NCBI GenBank assembly: GCA_024345305.1
Contig: BRON01000009.1
Span: 1,612,001-1,676,000 of the forward strand
From: Mrakia gelida
Lineage: Eukaryota; Basidiomycota; Tremellomycetes; Cystofilobasidiales; Mrakiaceae
DNA: 64,000 bases
Reading direction: 5' to 3'
Below, piece after piece: positions 43,697 to 55,342 of this stretch (the stretch's first letter is position 1; the number at the start of each line of letters is the position of its first letter). The translations under genes were made by a program, and so were the position numbers. Below the pieces are notes generated by a model. The model searched no databases. It was not told where the DNA came from and worked only from the letters and a program-made list of their open reading frames with translations.

Positions 43697-43951
43697 CCAC
43701 TGAAGTAGCGGGAACGTCGAAGCTGGAGGGAAGGAGGAGGAAGGAAGCGAAACGCGAGCTCGACCTTGGAGACTTTCGATCAAAGCGCACGCGTCGTCTC
43801 ACAACAGCTCGAGCTAGCTCAAGAAACTTGACAGCCTCCGAACCGAAACGAAAAGATCGGTCTTTTCAAAAAGATGGTTCTTTGAGTGCGTTTAAGTCAT
43901 CAAGATCCATCGTCGAGCCCCAAGGCTCCGCTCCCTCCCTCCCTCCCTTCT

Positions 43952-44860
43952 TCAATCGTGAAGAGTCCACCAGGCCTTGACCCTCCTCGTGAAGTCTTGG
44001 AACGGTGTTGGTGGCAGCTTCTCCTTCTCCTCGTTCGTCCACTGCTTCTCCCTCATCCTCTGGAGGATCTCCTTCACGGGTTCGAGCGATCCCGTCGCGA
44101 CCTCGTTCGTGTGCCAGGAGACGACTAGAGGAGGAGCGAGGCTGACCGTCGAGGCAGGAGTGAAGTGGCTGAGGAGCAGAAGGAGAAGTAGAGGTCAGCC
44201 AGGGGTTGGGTTCGCTCGAAGTCCAACGCAAGACGAGGAGATGGCGAGGGGAGGGAGGGGAGGAGATGAGAGGTCGAAGCTCACGTTCCGTTCTTCGCCG
44301 CTTTTGCAGCACCATCTTGGTTCTGGTATCCGATGACGGCGTCGATGACTCTTCGCTGATCTATGGTCATTCCTCTTGGAGGTTCGACGACGTCGAGATC
44401 GAAGGTGACGGGACGGGGGTTGGTCTCCCTGTTGTAGAGTTGAGCTTGACGGAGCACGATCAGAGCAGCGAACGAGATGTCTGCTGAAGGGTTGTGGCTG
44501 AGGAAGCGCGGATCGAAGAGGAGGACGATCAAGACAGTCGAGTACGAGAGACGAAGAGTGAAAGATGGGAAAGGGAAGGAGAAAAGGGAGGACGTCAGCG
44601 AAGAGAAGATGAAGGGAGGGAGGGAGGGAGGAGGGAGGACGTCGACGTCGAGGGAGGGTGAAGAGACGGACGCTTCCAGACTCACAAGAGGGTGATGACA
44701 TTTCTGGGTTTGGGCCACGAGATAGGCATAGCTGCTGCGAGATAGTTCCAAAGAGGCTTTGAGTGGTGTAAAAGGGCGATGTGATGGTTGGAAGGACGAC
44801 GAAGGGAAAAGGAGAAGGAAGGAAGGTCAACTTTCGTCGAAGCTCACCATCAACCGTCAT
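43952..44860 (-). CDS. Fmp46-like thioredoxin-fold redox protein
   Basis: Four minus-strand exons keep phase: 44860..44848, 44734..44686, 44497..44285 and 44168..43952, giving 163 aa. The start of the fold reads VITLLFHNPSADISFAALIV, then FDLDVVEPPRGMTIDQRRVI, a layout (strand, helix, F-D-V-x, P-x-x-x-D-Q) that matches the fungal Fmp46/DUF1687 family of putative mitochondrial redox proteins. The region APPLVVSWHTNEVATGSLEP matches the late cis-Pro strand and the family VVDW-type motif. No CxxC is present, and I see no strong mitochondrial presequence. The first exon is only 13 nt. Function in the family is poorly known. The start codon is 82 bp from that of the divergent F-box gene. Confidence 0.55.
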
Positions 44861-44942
44861 CGTCTCCGTCTTCCCTCTTTTCCCCCTACCGTATCCTGAT
44901 CGAATATTGGATACACACTCGACTCGCGAGCATCCGCTAGTG
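44861..44942. promoter_or_regulatory. 82-bp divergent promoter region
   Basis: Only 82 bp separate the ATG of the Fmp46-like gene (minus strand) from the ATG of F-box gene 5 (plus strand). Transcription starts probably overlap the opposite gene or the leaders are very short. Confidence 0.5.
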
Positions 44943-46585
44943 ATGAAACCGACGTGAGTTTTCTAGGCGGATCTTCCACCGCTCCGATCCGACGGACGAG
45001 CTCACCGCCCTTCCCTCCTCCTTCCCCCGTCCCTCGCAGACCTCGTCTCCCTTTTGATGTTCAACATCTCATCGTCCGAGAGTTTGCTGGAGACCTTTTG
45101 TCCTTCGATAGGAAGAGAATATCGGGCCTCGCTTCCCTCGCTCTCTTCAGCAAAGCCTTCCAAGTCAGTCGAGCTCGCACCTCCTTCCCTTTCCATCTCA
45201 GTTCTCACCTTCCTCCTCTTCTCTACCCCTGCAGGAAATCGCCTCCCCTCTTCTATACTCCTCCATCTCTCTTAGAACGCTACCCGCTGTCGAGCAGGAG
45301 CTCATCACCAAGGCTCCCTCGTCTGCTCGTCCAGCTCATCCAGATCAGGAAGATCTCTTCGACTTCCTTCGCTCCTCGCCCTCCCTCGCCGCTCAAGTCG
45401 TCTCCCTTCAAGTCCTCACCTGGAACACCATAGACTTCGATCTCTTCCCCAACCTTCGTCACTTTGATTGCGCCTGGGAGGTCTGCTCGGAGGTGCCGGT
45501 CCTGCTGGACGTCAAGCCGAAGCTCTGGTCGATGAAGATTCGGATCGGCGTGGAGGAGGTCGGGTTCGACGCAGACGAGAACGAGTACTTCGATCTCGAA
45601 CATGATCTGGAGAACTTCGAGGGCTGTGTTGACACCAGCGAACTCAAGTGAGTTTCCTCTCTCTCTTATTCCTCGCACGCGTCGAAACGCGCGCTGACCA
45701 GTCCCCTCGCTCCTCCCTCCTCTCAGGTCCCTCACACTCCTCTACCAACCCGACGAAGAGCCTTTCCGCACCCTCTACCTCTTTCCGTCCCTCCAACTCC
45801 CGTCCCTCACATCCTTTACCATCCAACAAGACTCAGGCAACCTAAATTCGCACTTCTTCCCTCCCAGCAACCTCAAACCCCTCCTCCAACGTGTCGGATC
45901 ACAACTCCTTCATCTCTCTCTCCACGAGGACAGCCACGAGGTGCAGGTCCATTCGGATCTCGCTCACGAACCTTGGATCTTCCCTCTCTGCCCAAATCTC
46001 CTCGCTTTCGACTTCAGCGGTCCCTACTACCCTCAGTTCCTCATCGACAACGGACACCCGTCGCTTCGAACCCTCTCCATCGGACTTCCTTGCCTCCGAA
46101 CCAAGATCGAGCACGGACGGAGACGAGACGCAGATACTGTCACCCTAGAGGACCTTAGCGACGTCGAGACAGAGTACGAAGCTCACACTCACAAGTTCCT
46201 CGACGCCGCGGAGAAGGAGGCGAAGCTCAAGAAGAAGGAGAAGAGGAGGTGGACGAGCCCGGATCTGCTGGCGACGCGGAAGCCCAACCAGGCACTGCTT
46301 TCGAGGTTCCCTGTGATGGAGACCCTTCGTCTGAGAGGGATATCGTTCCAGAAGGAGGACATGACGGAGGACAAGGCTTGGTTCGTCGCTCACGTTCAGG
46401 ACGAATTTGGATGGGACGTCAAGGACAAGTTCGAGACGAGCTGGAGCGAGAAGTTCGAGCCCGACTACCGATCTCCATCCCCGGAACTTCCGCCATCTGA
46501 GGAGGAGGACGATGAGTACGACGACGGGGAAGAGTGGGGCGATGAGCACTACGAGAGGCGAGGTCGCGCGGAGAGGTATTGGTGA
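44943..46585 (+). CDS. F-box/Leu-rich protein (F-box gene 5)
   Basis: Exons 44943..44953, 45040..45163, 45235..45647 and 45727..46585 give 468 aa if translation ends at TGA 46583. The F-box-like start is RLPFDVQHLIVREFAGDLLS, then LASLALFSKAFQEIASPLLY. A Leu-rich body follows with repeats of the type FPNLRHFDCAWEV, FPSLQLPSLTSFTI and CPNLLAFDFSGPYY, resembling leucine-rich repeats used for substrate binding. A Lys/Glu-rich helix (EKEAKLKKKEKRR) precedes an acidic C-terminus (SEEEDDEYDDGEEWGDEHY). The first exon is 11 nt. The stop codon lies inside a consensus donor (TATTG/GTGAGA), so splicing there would replace it with a longer tail that stays open through four more exons. Confidence 0.7.
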
Positions 46586-47312
46586 GACGACGTTGTTGAG
46601 AGTTTGATCCTTGGTCGTTCGCTCTCTTCGCTCTTCACTCTCATGCGACTCTTCGAAACTGACCTGTTTCGTCGCCCCTCTCTACTTCAGGATACGATCG
46701 CCTCGCCGTCGTCCAATGAGACAAATCGACCCTCTTTTTTATATCGTGAGCCCTCGCGCGTCCTCTTCTCTCGACGCGTCGTTCTCTTTCTCACCGCCCT
46801 TCCTCTTTCTTCCTCTCGCATTGCCATCTCTTTCGCAGTGTAACTTCAACCTGTGCATCATCTCTTTAGTCCGAACGTCCTTCCTCCTCGCTTTCCGGCG
46901 GCACACCACAGCTTCGGTCAGTCCAATCCTCGTTCATGGACTAGACCACCGTCTTCATCAACGCGACTGAACGAGGCTGACGTCCCCCATCTTCTCTCCG
47001 TCCTATCTTAGCCCACCGATACACCACCAAAGCCAGAGTACTCCACCCTCTCCTCGAACGTCGAACCCTCGGTCGTTCGACCTTCTCTCCGCTCGGATCC
47101 AGCTTTCGAATCACGCGTCTCCCTTTCATCTCTTCGTGAGCTCACACCTTTCTTGCTTCTTCTCGAGTCCACAACTCTCGATCTCTTCGGCTGACGCTCG
47201 ATCTTCCTTCTTTCAGTTTGCACTCTAGATATCATGAGCCTCCTCGATCTCGTCGCGTCTTCAATCGGAGGACACGCCGCGGTTGGGTCTCGTCTTCGAT
47301 CTGGTTCACTCT
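46582..47312 (+). other. spliced tail of F-box gene 5: 3' UTR or alternative C-terminus
   Basis: Intron units follow each other: 46582..~46690 (GTGAGA donor, CTGACC branch, CTTCAG acceptor), ~46746..46840, ~46918..47011 and ~47136..47217. The joined exons stay open in the gene's frame for roughly 120 codons and end at TGA near 47310. Exon borders are approximate. GACGCGTC sits in the second intron. Confidence 0.5.
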
Positions 47313-47772
47313 GATCGATGTACCTTCGTTTCAACCACGTTAAGCAGGATCTACCGATGGTTGTAAGGGCAGAGACTTTCGACCGTCAGCCGCGAACAAA
47401 GAGAACGAACCTCAGTTACCGCGTCGTCTGCCCATTCACTCTTCTTCGTCGTCTTCGTTCCCATCTCCTACTCGGACGCGCTCTCGGTTTGACTCTTGGT
47501 TGCCAGAGAGAGACGAGTCGAAATATTGTCTCTTCTTACGTCAAGCTTCCTCTCCTCTTCTCTTCCAGCGGTGAAGCTCGCGCACGAACACAGACCTGCA
47601 CATCCCGACGTCGACGCAGAAAAGCACGTAAATAAGAGGGTCCAAGAGAATAATCGAGCACACAAATCGAATAGCAATAGACTAGCCTAAAACGAGAAAC
47701 AAAGTTCAAACGAACCCTCAACGAAGCAAAGATCCTGACTCCGAGTCGCGTCGAGCGACCTCCTCACGCCAC
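47313..47772. other. convergent intergenic region
   Basis: This is the 3' flank of F-box gene 5 and of SEC24. An AT-richer patch at about 47640-47700 may hold polyadenylation sites for either. No gene seen. Confidence 0.35.
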
Positions 47773-50700
47773 TCACTCCCTGCCCACCCAGCCCTTCGCC
47801 ATAGCGCCCCAACCCTTCCCTTCCTCCCCAGCTCCACCCCCTCCACTGCTCTGCTGTCCTCGGACCTCATCCTGCTCGGACGCGAAAAACAAAGGAAGGA
47901 AAGAAGGAGGTCAGCTCTCGAAGGACGAACAAACGAACGAGCCAGAGACGCTTCGGCGGAGAAGGAGGAGGGACCGAAGACTCACGGTGATCTGCTTGTG
48001 AACAATCATCAAGTAGTCCGGATAGCTCAGCTCGCCGTTGTTCGCGTCCTCGGTGAGCATGTTGGCGAAATCGATCTCGGATCCGTCGACGTTTTGACGA
48101 GCGAGGATGATGGGGAGATCTCGACCGGCGAGGAGGGAAAAGTGTTGAAGGATGTTTCGGAGTTGGGTTGAGAGACGAGTGGGGAGACGAGGGAGAGTTG
48201 CCTGACGTTCGGAGGGAGATGAAAGGACGGGGAAGAGTCAGGACGCGTCGAGGCGAGGACGACATGATGGACGACGGGAAAGAAGGACTGACCATTCTCG
48301 TATCGAGGTTCTGAAGATCGTCAACTCCCCACAGATCATCGAGGATCTGAGGAGAGACAGCTGCTCCGAGCCAGATGATCGCGACTTCTCCGTTGACTGG
48401 TCAAAGCGAAGGGATCCAGACCGAAACGTCAGCTATCGTTCACGTCCGTCTGTCCTCCCCATCGCTCTTCGGAACTCACTAAGAAGGTAAGCTCCATGAG
48501 GCTCCATCCACGAGTATCCTCCTCGCATCAACGCAGGGACCTTGATCCGTCCGTTGGCTCCAGGGAATCCATCGTCGTCTTGAAGGGCGTGGAAGGGGAT
48601 CATCCGAGGGTAGAGAAAGGTCATCGTCGCTGCTACGCCGACGGTCTTGAGGAAACGCATGTAGGTGACTCGAACGTCGGAGATGACGTTGCCGCCTGTA
48701 TAGAAAACAACACGAAAAGGTCAGCGGGACGAGACGAGGGAGAGGAAGGAGAGGAGGCAGGACGGGACGAACCTTTCAGAGCTTTCGACTTCATGAGAGC
48801 GAGAGTGAAGAGAGGGAGAAGCTTGAAAGATTCGGGGAGGATAAGCTGTAAGGGAAGATGCAGAAGGGAGTTAGCTTCAGCTAGAGACGTCGAGGAAAGA
48901 ACTGAAGCGAAGGACGAACCTGGCCCGGCGGAGAACCCAACGCGCAATTCCGACGATACGACGCGAGGAGCTTGACGCAACGACGAGTGAGACCTTCCCG
49001 CACGACAGGGAGTAGCTTCTGAGCCGTATCGGAGATAGCTGGTGGTCGAACGAGAAAGAAACAGCCGAGTCAGCGCCATAGTCGTGAGAGGGAAGTGCGA
49101 GTCGAGTCGAGAGCTCACCCTCTTTCGTCAGCAAAGTAACGGCCGAGTCGATATCGGCGTATCTGAGATCAAGAAAGGAAGGGGAGGGAAGTAGTCAGCC
49201 TTCGTGCCTCATCGACGTCGATCGAATCGAAAGGAAGAACGAAGGACTCACCTGAACACGTTCCCGATCAAACTCGTCACGGGCACCTGGAGGTTGATGC
49301 ACCTCACTCTCCTCTCTCCCGATGCCGACGTATGCAGGATCGCAGCCTGGAAAGACGCCGGTATCCGTTCGTCGAGCGTTCCTTCGTGGATGAGGTAGGC
49401 AGCGACGGCCTTGTCTGAATCGAGAGTTCCAAACTCAAGGTCGGTGAGCGATCGTTGGAGGAAGGATCCGAACTGATCGCCGATGCGAAGACCTACGAGG
49501 AGAGAGGGGAGTAGATTAGTCAGAGCTGGACGAAAGGAAGGAAGCGTCGGAAGAGGGGAGAAGGGAGGAAGGAGAGACGTCGAACGAACCAGTGCAACAC
49601 CGAATGATCATCGTCGCGTTGCTGACGGTCTCCCTCAGCAGGACCTGCTCGAGGGCAGCTCGGAGCCGACCTCCCATCCGGACGGGCTCGAACTTGGGGA
49701 GGTAGAAGAGATCGCCTCCAGTGATGGCAGGGAGGATACCTGCGAAGGAAGAACGAACGGCGCGTTCGAACGGACAGGGTCAGCTTCGACTCGATCTCCC
49801 TCCCTCCCTTTCAAAACGCAACGAAGAAACCAGGCGAGCTCACCAATCGTCGCCACATCGATATACTGATTCGGGAACAGGAACATGTTGACTCCCACTC
49901 CAGCATCCACGCACTCCTCGGCCAGGTTCCTCCAGAAGATGTCCTGCGGCACGAACAGCGTCTTCTCTCTATCCGTGTGCTGAAGCTTGGGTTCGTCTCT
50001 CGGCTTGAGAGCCCCAGCTCCGAAGGTAGGTAGCGAGGTTTGGAAGACGTTGATCTGACCTCCTATGCGAGCGACGGAGAGGAGAGCGGCTTGGATGGCG
50101 GGACCGAGAGCTGCGTCGGGGTGAGGGGAGTCGGCGAAGGTTTTGGGGAGGGAGGAGAGGAGGCGGAGGATCTGAGAGCTGTAGAAGGAGAAGAAGGAGA
50201 GAGGAAGGATGGTCAGCCAGCGCGAAGAACAAAGCGAGGATGTGTCGAGAAGGAAGACGAGACGCGTCGAGCGAAGGGAAAAGACGAACCGAGACTCGAT
50301 GGGATCGACGAAGAACTGATCTCGGTTGATGGGAAGGAAGACGTCGTCGAGATCCGACATGATCTGCATGGTAGCGTGTTCCCGAGAGGACTAGATCGAG
50401 TCGCGGAAGACAGAGGAAGGACGAAGGAAAAGACGAGTCAGCTCAAACTCGTTTCCCTCTCGTCAAGACGCGGCTGTCCCTCCCTCCTCCCTCCCATAGC
50501 TCGTTCCTCCGTTCCTCGAACTCACAGTAAAGTCGTAAAAGTGCACCGCCCGATCAAACGTCATGAACGCGATCTGGGTTCCCTCAGCCAACCTGCACCC
50601 AGCACCAGCGGCTCCCACCTCGTCCCCACCGACAACAACCAAACTACTCCCTTCACTCCCCTCGTCCCCTGCTCCTGCTCCTTCCTCGCCATAGAGCGTC

Positions 50701-52499
50701 TTCCTCACTCCTTCACACCACTCTCCAATCATCCCGCTCTTGCCAGCATTCCAGCTCACGTCCAAGAGGAACACGACCTTCAGCCCTTCCGGTTTCCTCT
50801 CCACCCGCTTCATGCTCGGGTCGCCTGGAGCGAGAGCGAGACCAGCGATGAGCCCCGAGGGAGCCTCTCCGAAGTCTGGACGAGGAGGTTCGGAGGCGGA
50901 AGGGTTGGAGTTGGATCCGTAGAGGGAGGGAGAGGAAGGTCGAGTGGAGTTGGTGGAGGTGGAGAAAGGGTGATGGCGAGAGGAAGCGGAAGGGTGATGG
51001 GAGAGTTGAGCGTTGATGTCGGGAAGGGAGGAGACGGCTGGGTTCATGAAGTTGTACTCCGCGGGAACGACGAGGTCGACGGTTCCGTAGAGGAGTTCTG
51101 TTGAAACGAAGAGGAGAGCGTGAGGGAGGTAAGAACGACGGGGACGCGTTGAGGTGAGGCGAAGGAAAGGGAAACGAAACGAACCTGGTCGCTCGAGGAT
51201 ATCATCCCTGACCTCCACACCTGTCATCTGATCCTTCCGAACGGTAGAGTAGTACTCTCGGAAGACTGTGCGTCGAGGAATGCACCAGAAAGACGACGAA
51301 AGGTCAGCTCTCTCTCCTCGAGCTCAACAACACCCTCCTCCCTTCTCTCGCGTAAAGACTCACCTCCGTTCTGCTTCCCACACAGATTACACTCCCACCT
51401 CTCTCCTCCTCCAGACCACTTGCAGTGCACGTTGATGTAGGCTCTACAGTTCTTGCACCGTTCTGGACCTCGTTCCCAGAAGCGAGCGACGGGGACGGGA
51501 GCTTCGTCGGGTCGAAGACGAGCGAAGGGTTGAACGACGAGACCGAAGGGGATCTGGGAGGTTGTGGCGAGATCTCGAGAAGCGGGGACGTTGTAGGTTG
51601 TCAAGCGGATGTGAGAGGGAGTGGCGTTGCCTGGAAGAAGAAAGGCGAGGGGCGAAGGAGAAAGGCAGAAGAGGGGAGGGAGGAGGTTGAGGTCAGCTCG
51701 ACTCGACTTTGGGATGGGGAAGTGAGAGGGGCTCGAAAGATGAGACAGCGGGACGCGAGCTGAGTATGATTAGAGCAGATGTGAGCTCCCTCCCGACCCG
51801 TATGGATCCCTGATTGGGCTGTCCTAGCAGGAGGGAGAGGGACGATGAGACGAAGGAAGGAGCTCGACGATCGTCGAGCTCAGCATCATCGTTCCTTCCC
51901 TACGCCTTCCCTCTGAGCCCAACCCCAAGCTCTCTACCAGCCGCTCAAGAGCTCCTACGAGAACGAAGACGACAGCAGACCGATTACTCACCTTCGTCTA
52001 CTGCTCTATAGTCTGTCCCGCTCGAAGGGACGACACCGTTCATCTCCCTTCCGCAGACGAAGGCTTCCCCTTCCCTGTCGTAGATTTCCTTCTCCTGCTC
52101 GAGGAGGACTACCGGAGATGGGACCTGTTCTGCTTCTATCTTTGATCTTGGACCTTTGAACTGTCTTCCTGAAGTGTGAGGAGGTTGAGGGATGTGGGAC
52201 GAAGGAGGAGGAGTCTCTCGATGGAAAGATGGTTGACCGCCGTACTCCTGAGGCTGCTGCTGTTGTTGTTGTTGTTGGTAGTAGGCAGGATCCTGTTGAC
52301 CGTAGTGAGGTTGGGAAGAGGAAGGATCAAAGTGTTGCTGCTGTTGCTGTTGACCGTCGTACTGGGAGGAAGGAGGAGGTGGTTGGGTTCGGTCGAACGA
52401 GGAAGAGGGTTGATGTTGCTGCTGCTGTTGTTGGTAAGCGTCCGGGGGTGGCGGGAGAAGGGAGGGATCAATAGGACGAGCTGTACGACGAGGTGCCAT
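47773..52499 (-). CDS. SEC24: Sec24, COPII coat cargo-binding subunit
   Basis: About 15 minus-strand exons run from ATG 52499 to TGA 47773; the first two are 52499..51992 and 51630..51364. The N-terminal ~160 aa are Pro/Gln-rich with several poly-Gln runs. The Sec24 zinc finger follows (CKNCRAYINVHC...WECNLCGKQN). Next comes the trunk domain (LYGTVDLVVPAEYNFMNP, VVFLLDVSWNAGKSGMI, QIAFMTFDRAVHFYDF, MSDLDDVFLPINRDQFFVDP, INVFQTSLPTFGAGALKPR), then the beta-barrel, helical and gelsolin-like parts (NGEVAIIWLGAAVSPQI, LWGVDDLQ). Sec24 pairs with Sec23 and selects cargo for ER-to-Golgi vesicles. An extra Ser/Pro-rich loop (~50 aa) sits in the early trunk before GLIAGLALAPGD. The ORF is intact. The gene is head-to-head with BET3, 144 bp apart. 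Confidence 0.93.
52255..52436 (-). repeat. CAA/CAG repeats in the SEC24 N-terminus
   Basis: Three or four separate poly-Gln runs of 5-8 residues lie between Pro/Ser-rich spacers in the first ~100 residues of Sec24. Confidence 0.8.
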
Positions 52500-52643
52500 C
52501 CTGACCAGAGATTGGGGTGATGAAGGAAGGGAGGGTCGAGAGAGTTGGAGGAGGAAGACACGTCGACGTCCCCTCCCTAGACTTTCGATTCCCCCCTCAC
52601 GCAGCTCAACTCTCAACACTCATCTACAAATCCTACAACAACA
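52500..52643. promoter_or_regulatory. divergent promoter region SEC24 / BET3
   Basis: These 144 bp separate two start codons of genes acting in the same vesicle step. Near the BET3 start there is an ACAACAACAATGG context. No specific site identified. Confidence 0.5.
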
Positions 52644-54001
<1,358 letters not shown>

Positions 54002-54223
54002 TTCGTTCTCCTCCTTCTCTTCAACATCCTTCTCGAGAGACAAAGAGAGGTTGAGTATTACAACTGTGCCTTTTGATACAACTAGATCGTCTACCGAGTC
54101 CCGTCTACCTCTACCTGCCCTTCCGAGAAGCCAGGACGAACTGGACGAGGGAAAGAAGACGCGTCCGTTCCAGCGTTGTCTCGCCCTTCGGCCATGCGAT
54201 GCAGCGGTTGGAGAGAAGAGGGT

Positions 54224-55342
54224 CTAGAGAGGGACGGTGAGAACCATCTTTTGGTGTTCGGTGTCCTCCTACAAGAGTCGATGAAGAAGAGAAAGAGAAC
54301 AAGGTCAGCTTCCGAGAGGTCTCGCGTCAAGCTCTTCTTCGAGACCGAAGGGAGAGGGAGTGAAACGGTGGAGGACGAGGAGAGGGGAGGAATCGAAACG
54401 AACCTCATCGAACCGAGGTCCTTCCGGAAGGTATCCGAGCTGAGTAATTGGGAGAGAGAAGAGTGAGCGAGCGAGTCAGCCAGAGTCAAGGATGAAGATC
54501 GGAACGAGCTGAGAGACGACGACGACGACGACGGACGAACCTTCTCGTAGAATCCGACGACGTAGGCCTGAGCGAGCACATTCAAAGATCGGAAACAGTC
54601 AGCTCTCTCATCCAAAGACCAAACGGCGAAGGACTACTTCGAACGAAAGAGCGACGAACCTGAGCATGGCACATCACGATCGCTTCTTTCGCTCCCTTCG
54701 CCTTCGCTGCCTCGATGGTGTAGTCCCGAACCTCGTTCACCAGCTTAGCTCCCAACTTGTACTTCCTGTAGATGGGAAGGACAGCTAGACGTCCGAGCTG
54801 GAAGGCGAGGAGACAGAGAGAGAGCGGGAGAAGGTCAAGGCAAGGTGAGCTCGACGTTTTTAAGCTTCGTCGGGAAGAGGGTTGATGAGCTCGAGCTGAC
54901 CTTATTCTTCCTTTCGACGAGCCTGACGTTTCCAGCGGGAATGTTGGTGCCTGTTGAGGTCTCGTAGAGAAGAAAGTGGACGGATTCTGGGTCGAGTCTG
55001 GGAGGGGAGAAGAGGAGGGAGGAAGGGAAGATGGTTAACGGGGAGGTCCGACGAAAGATCCTGTCTCTCAACAGGTAGGGAGGGGAGAAACGAACTCGTC
55101 CTTCTCGATCGCACCATCGTAGCCTTGCTCGTCAACAAAGACTGCATCGCGAAGAGGGCAAGGGGAAGGAAAGCAGGGATCGTCAGCAAAAGAAGAGAAG
55201 GGAGGAAGGACGAACGGTGAGCTCGAGCCAGAAGGAAAGTAGACGAACCCTTGAACCTGACGGCCATGCATTCCTCGAGCTGTTCTGGAGTCTTGGCCTG
55301 CACAATCTTGAAGTCAAGAGGTAGGGAAGAAGAGGAAGACAT
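54224..55342 (-). CDS. GNAT-family N-acetyltransferase
   Basis: Seven minus-strand exons keep phase: 55342..55249, 55141..55096, 54997..54901, 54797..54660, 54567..54541, 54439..54404 and 54268..54224, giving 160 aa. The start is FKIVQAKTPEQLEECMAVRF followed by VFVDEQGYDG, typical of small GNAT proteins. Then come SVHFLLYETSTG, NVRLVERKNKLGRLAVLPIY, the acetyl-CoA loop region RKYKLGAKLVNEVRDY, IVMCHAQAYVVGFYEKLGY and a C-terminal HQKMVLTV strand. The P-loop is the variant R-K-Y-K-L-G-A instead of the usual Q/R-x-x-G-x-G/A. The substrate is unknown. It converges on BET3, with 222 bp between stop codons. Confidence 0.8.
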
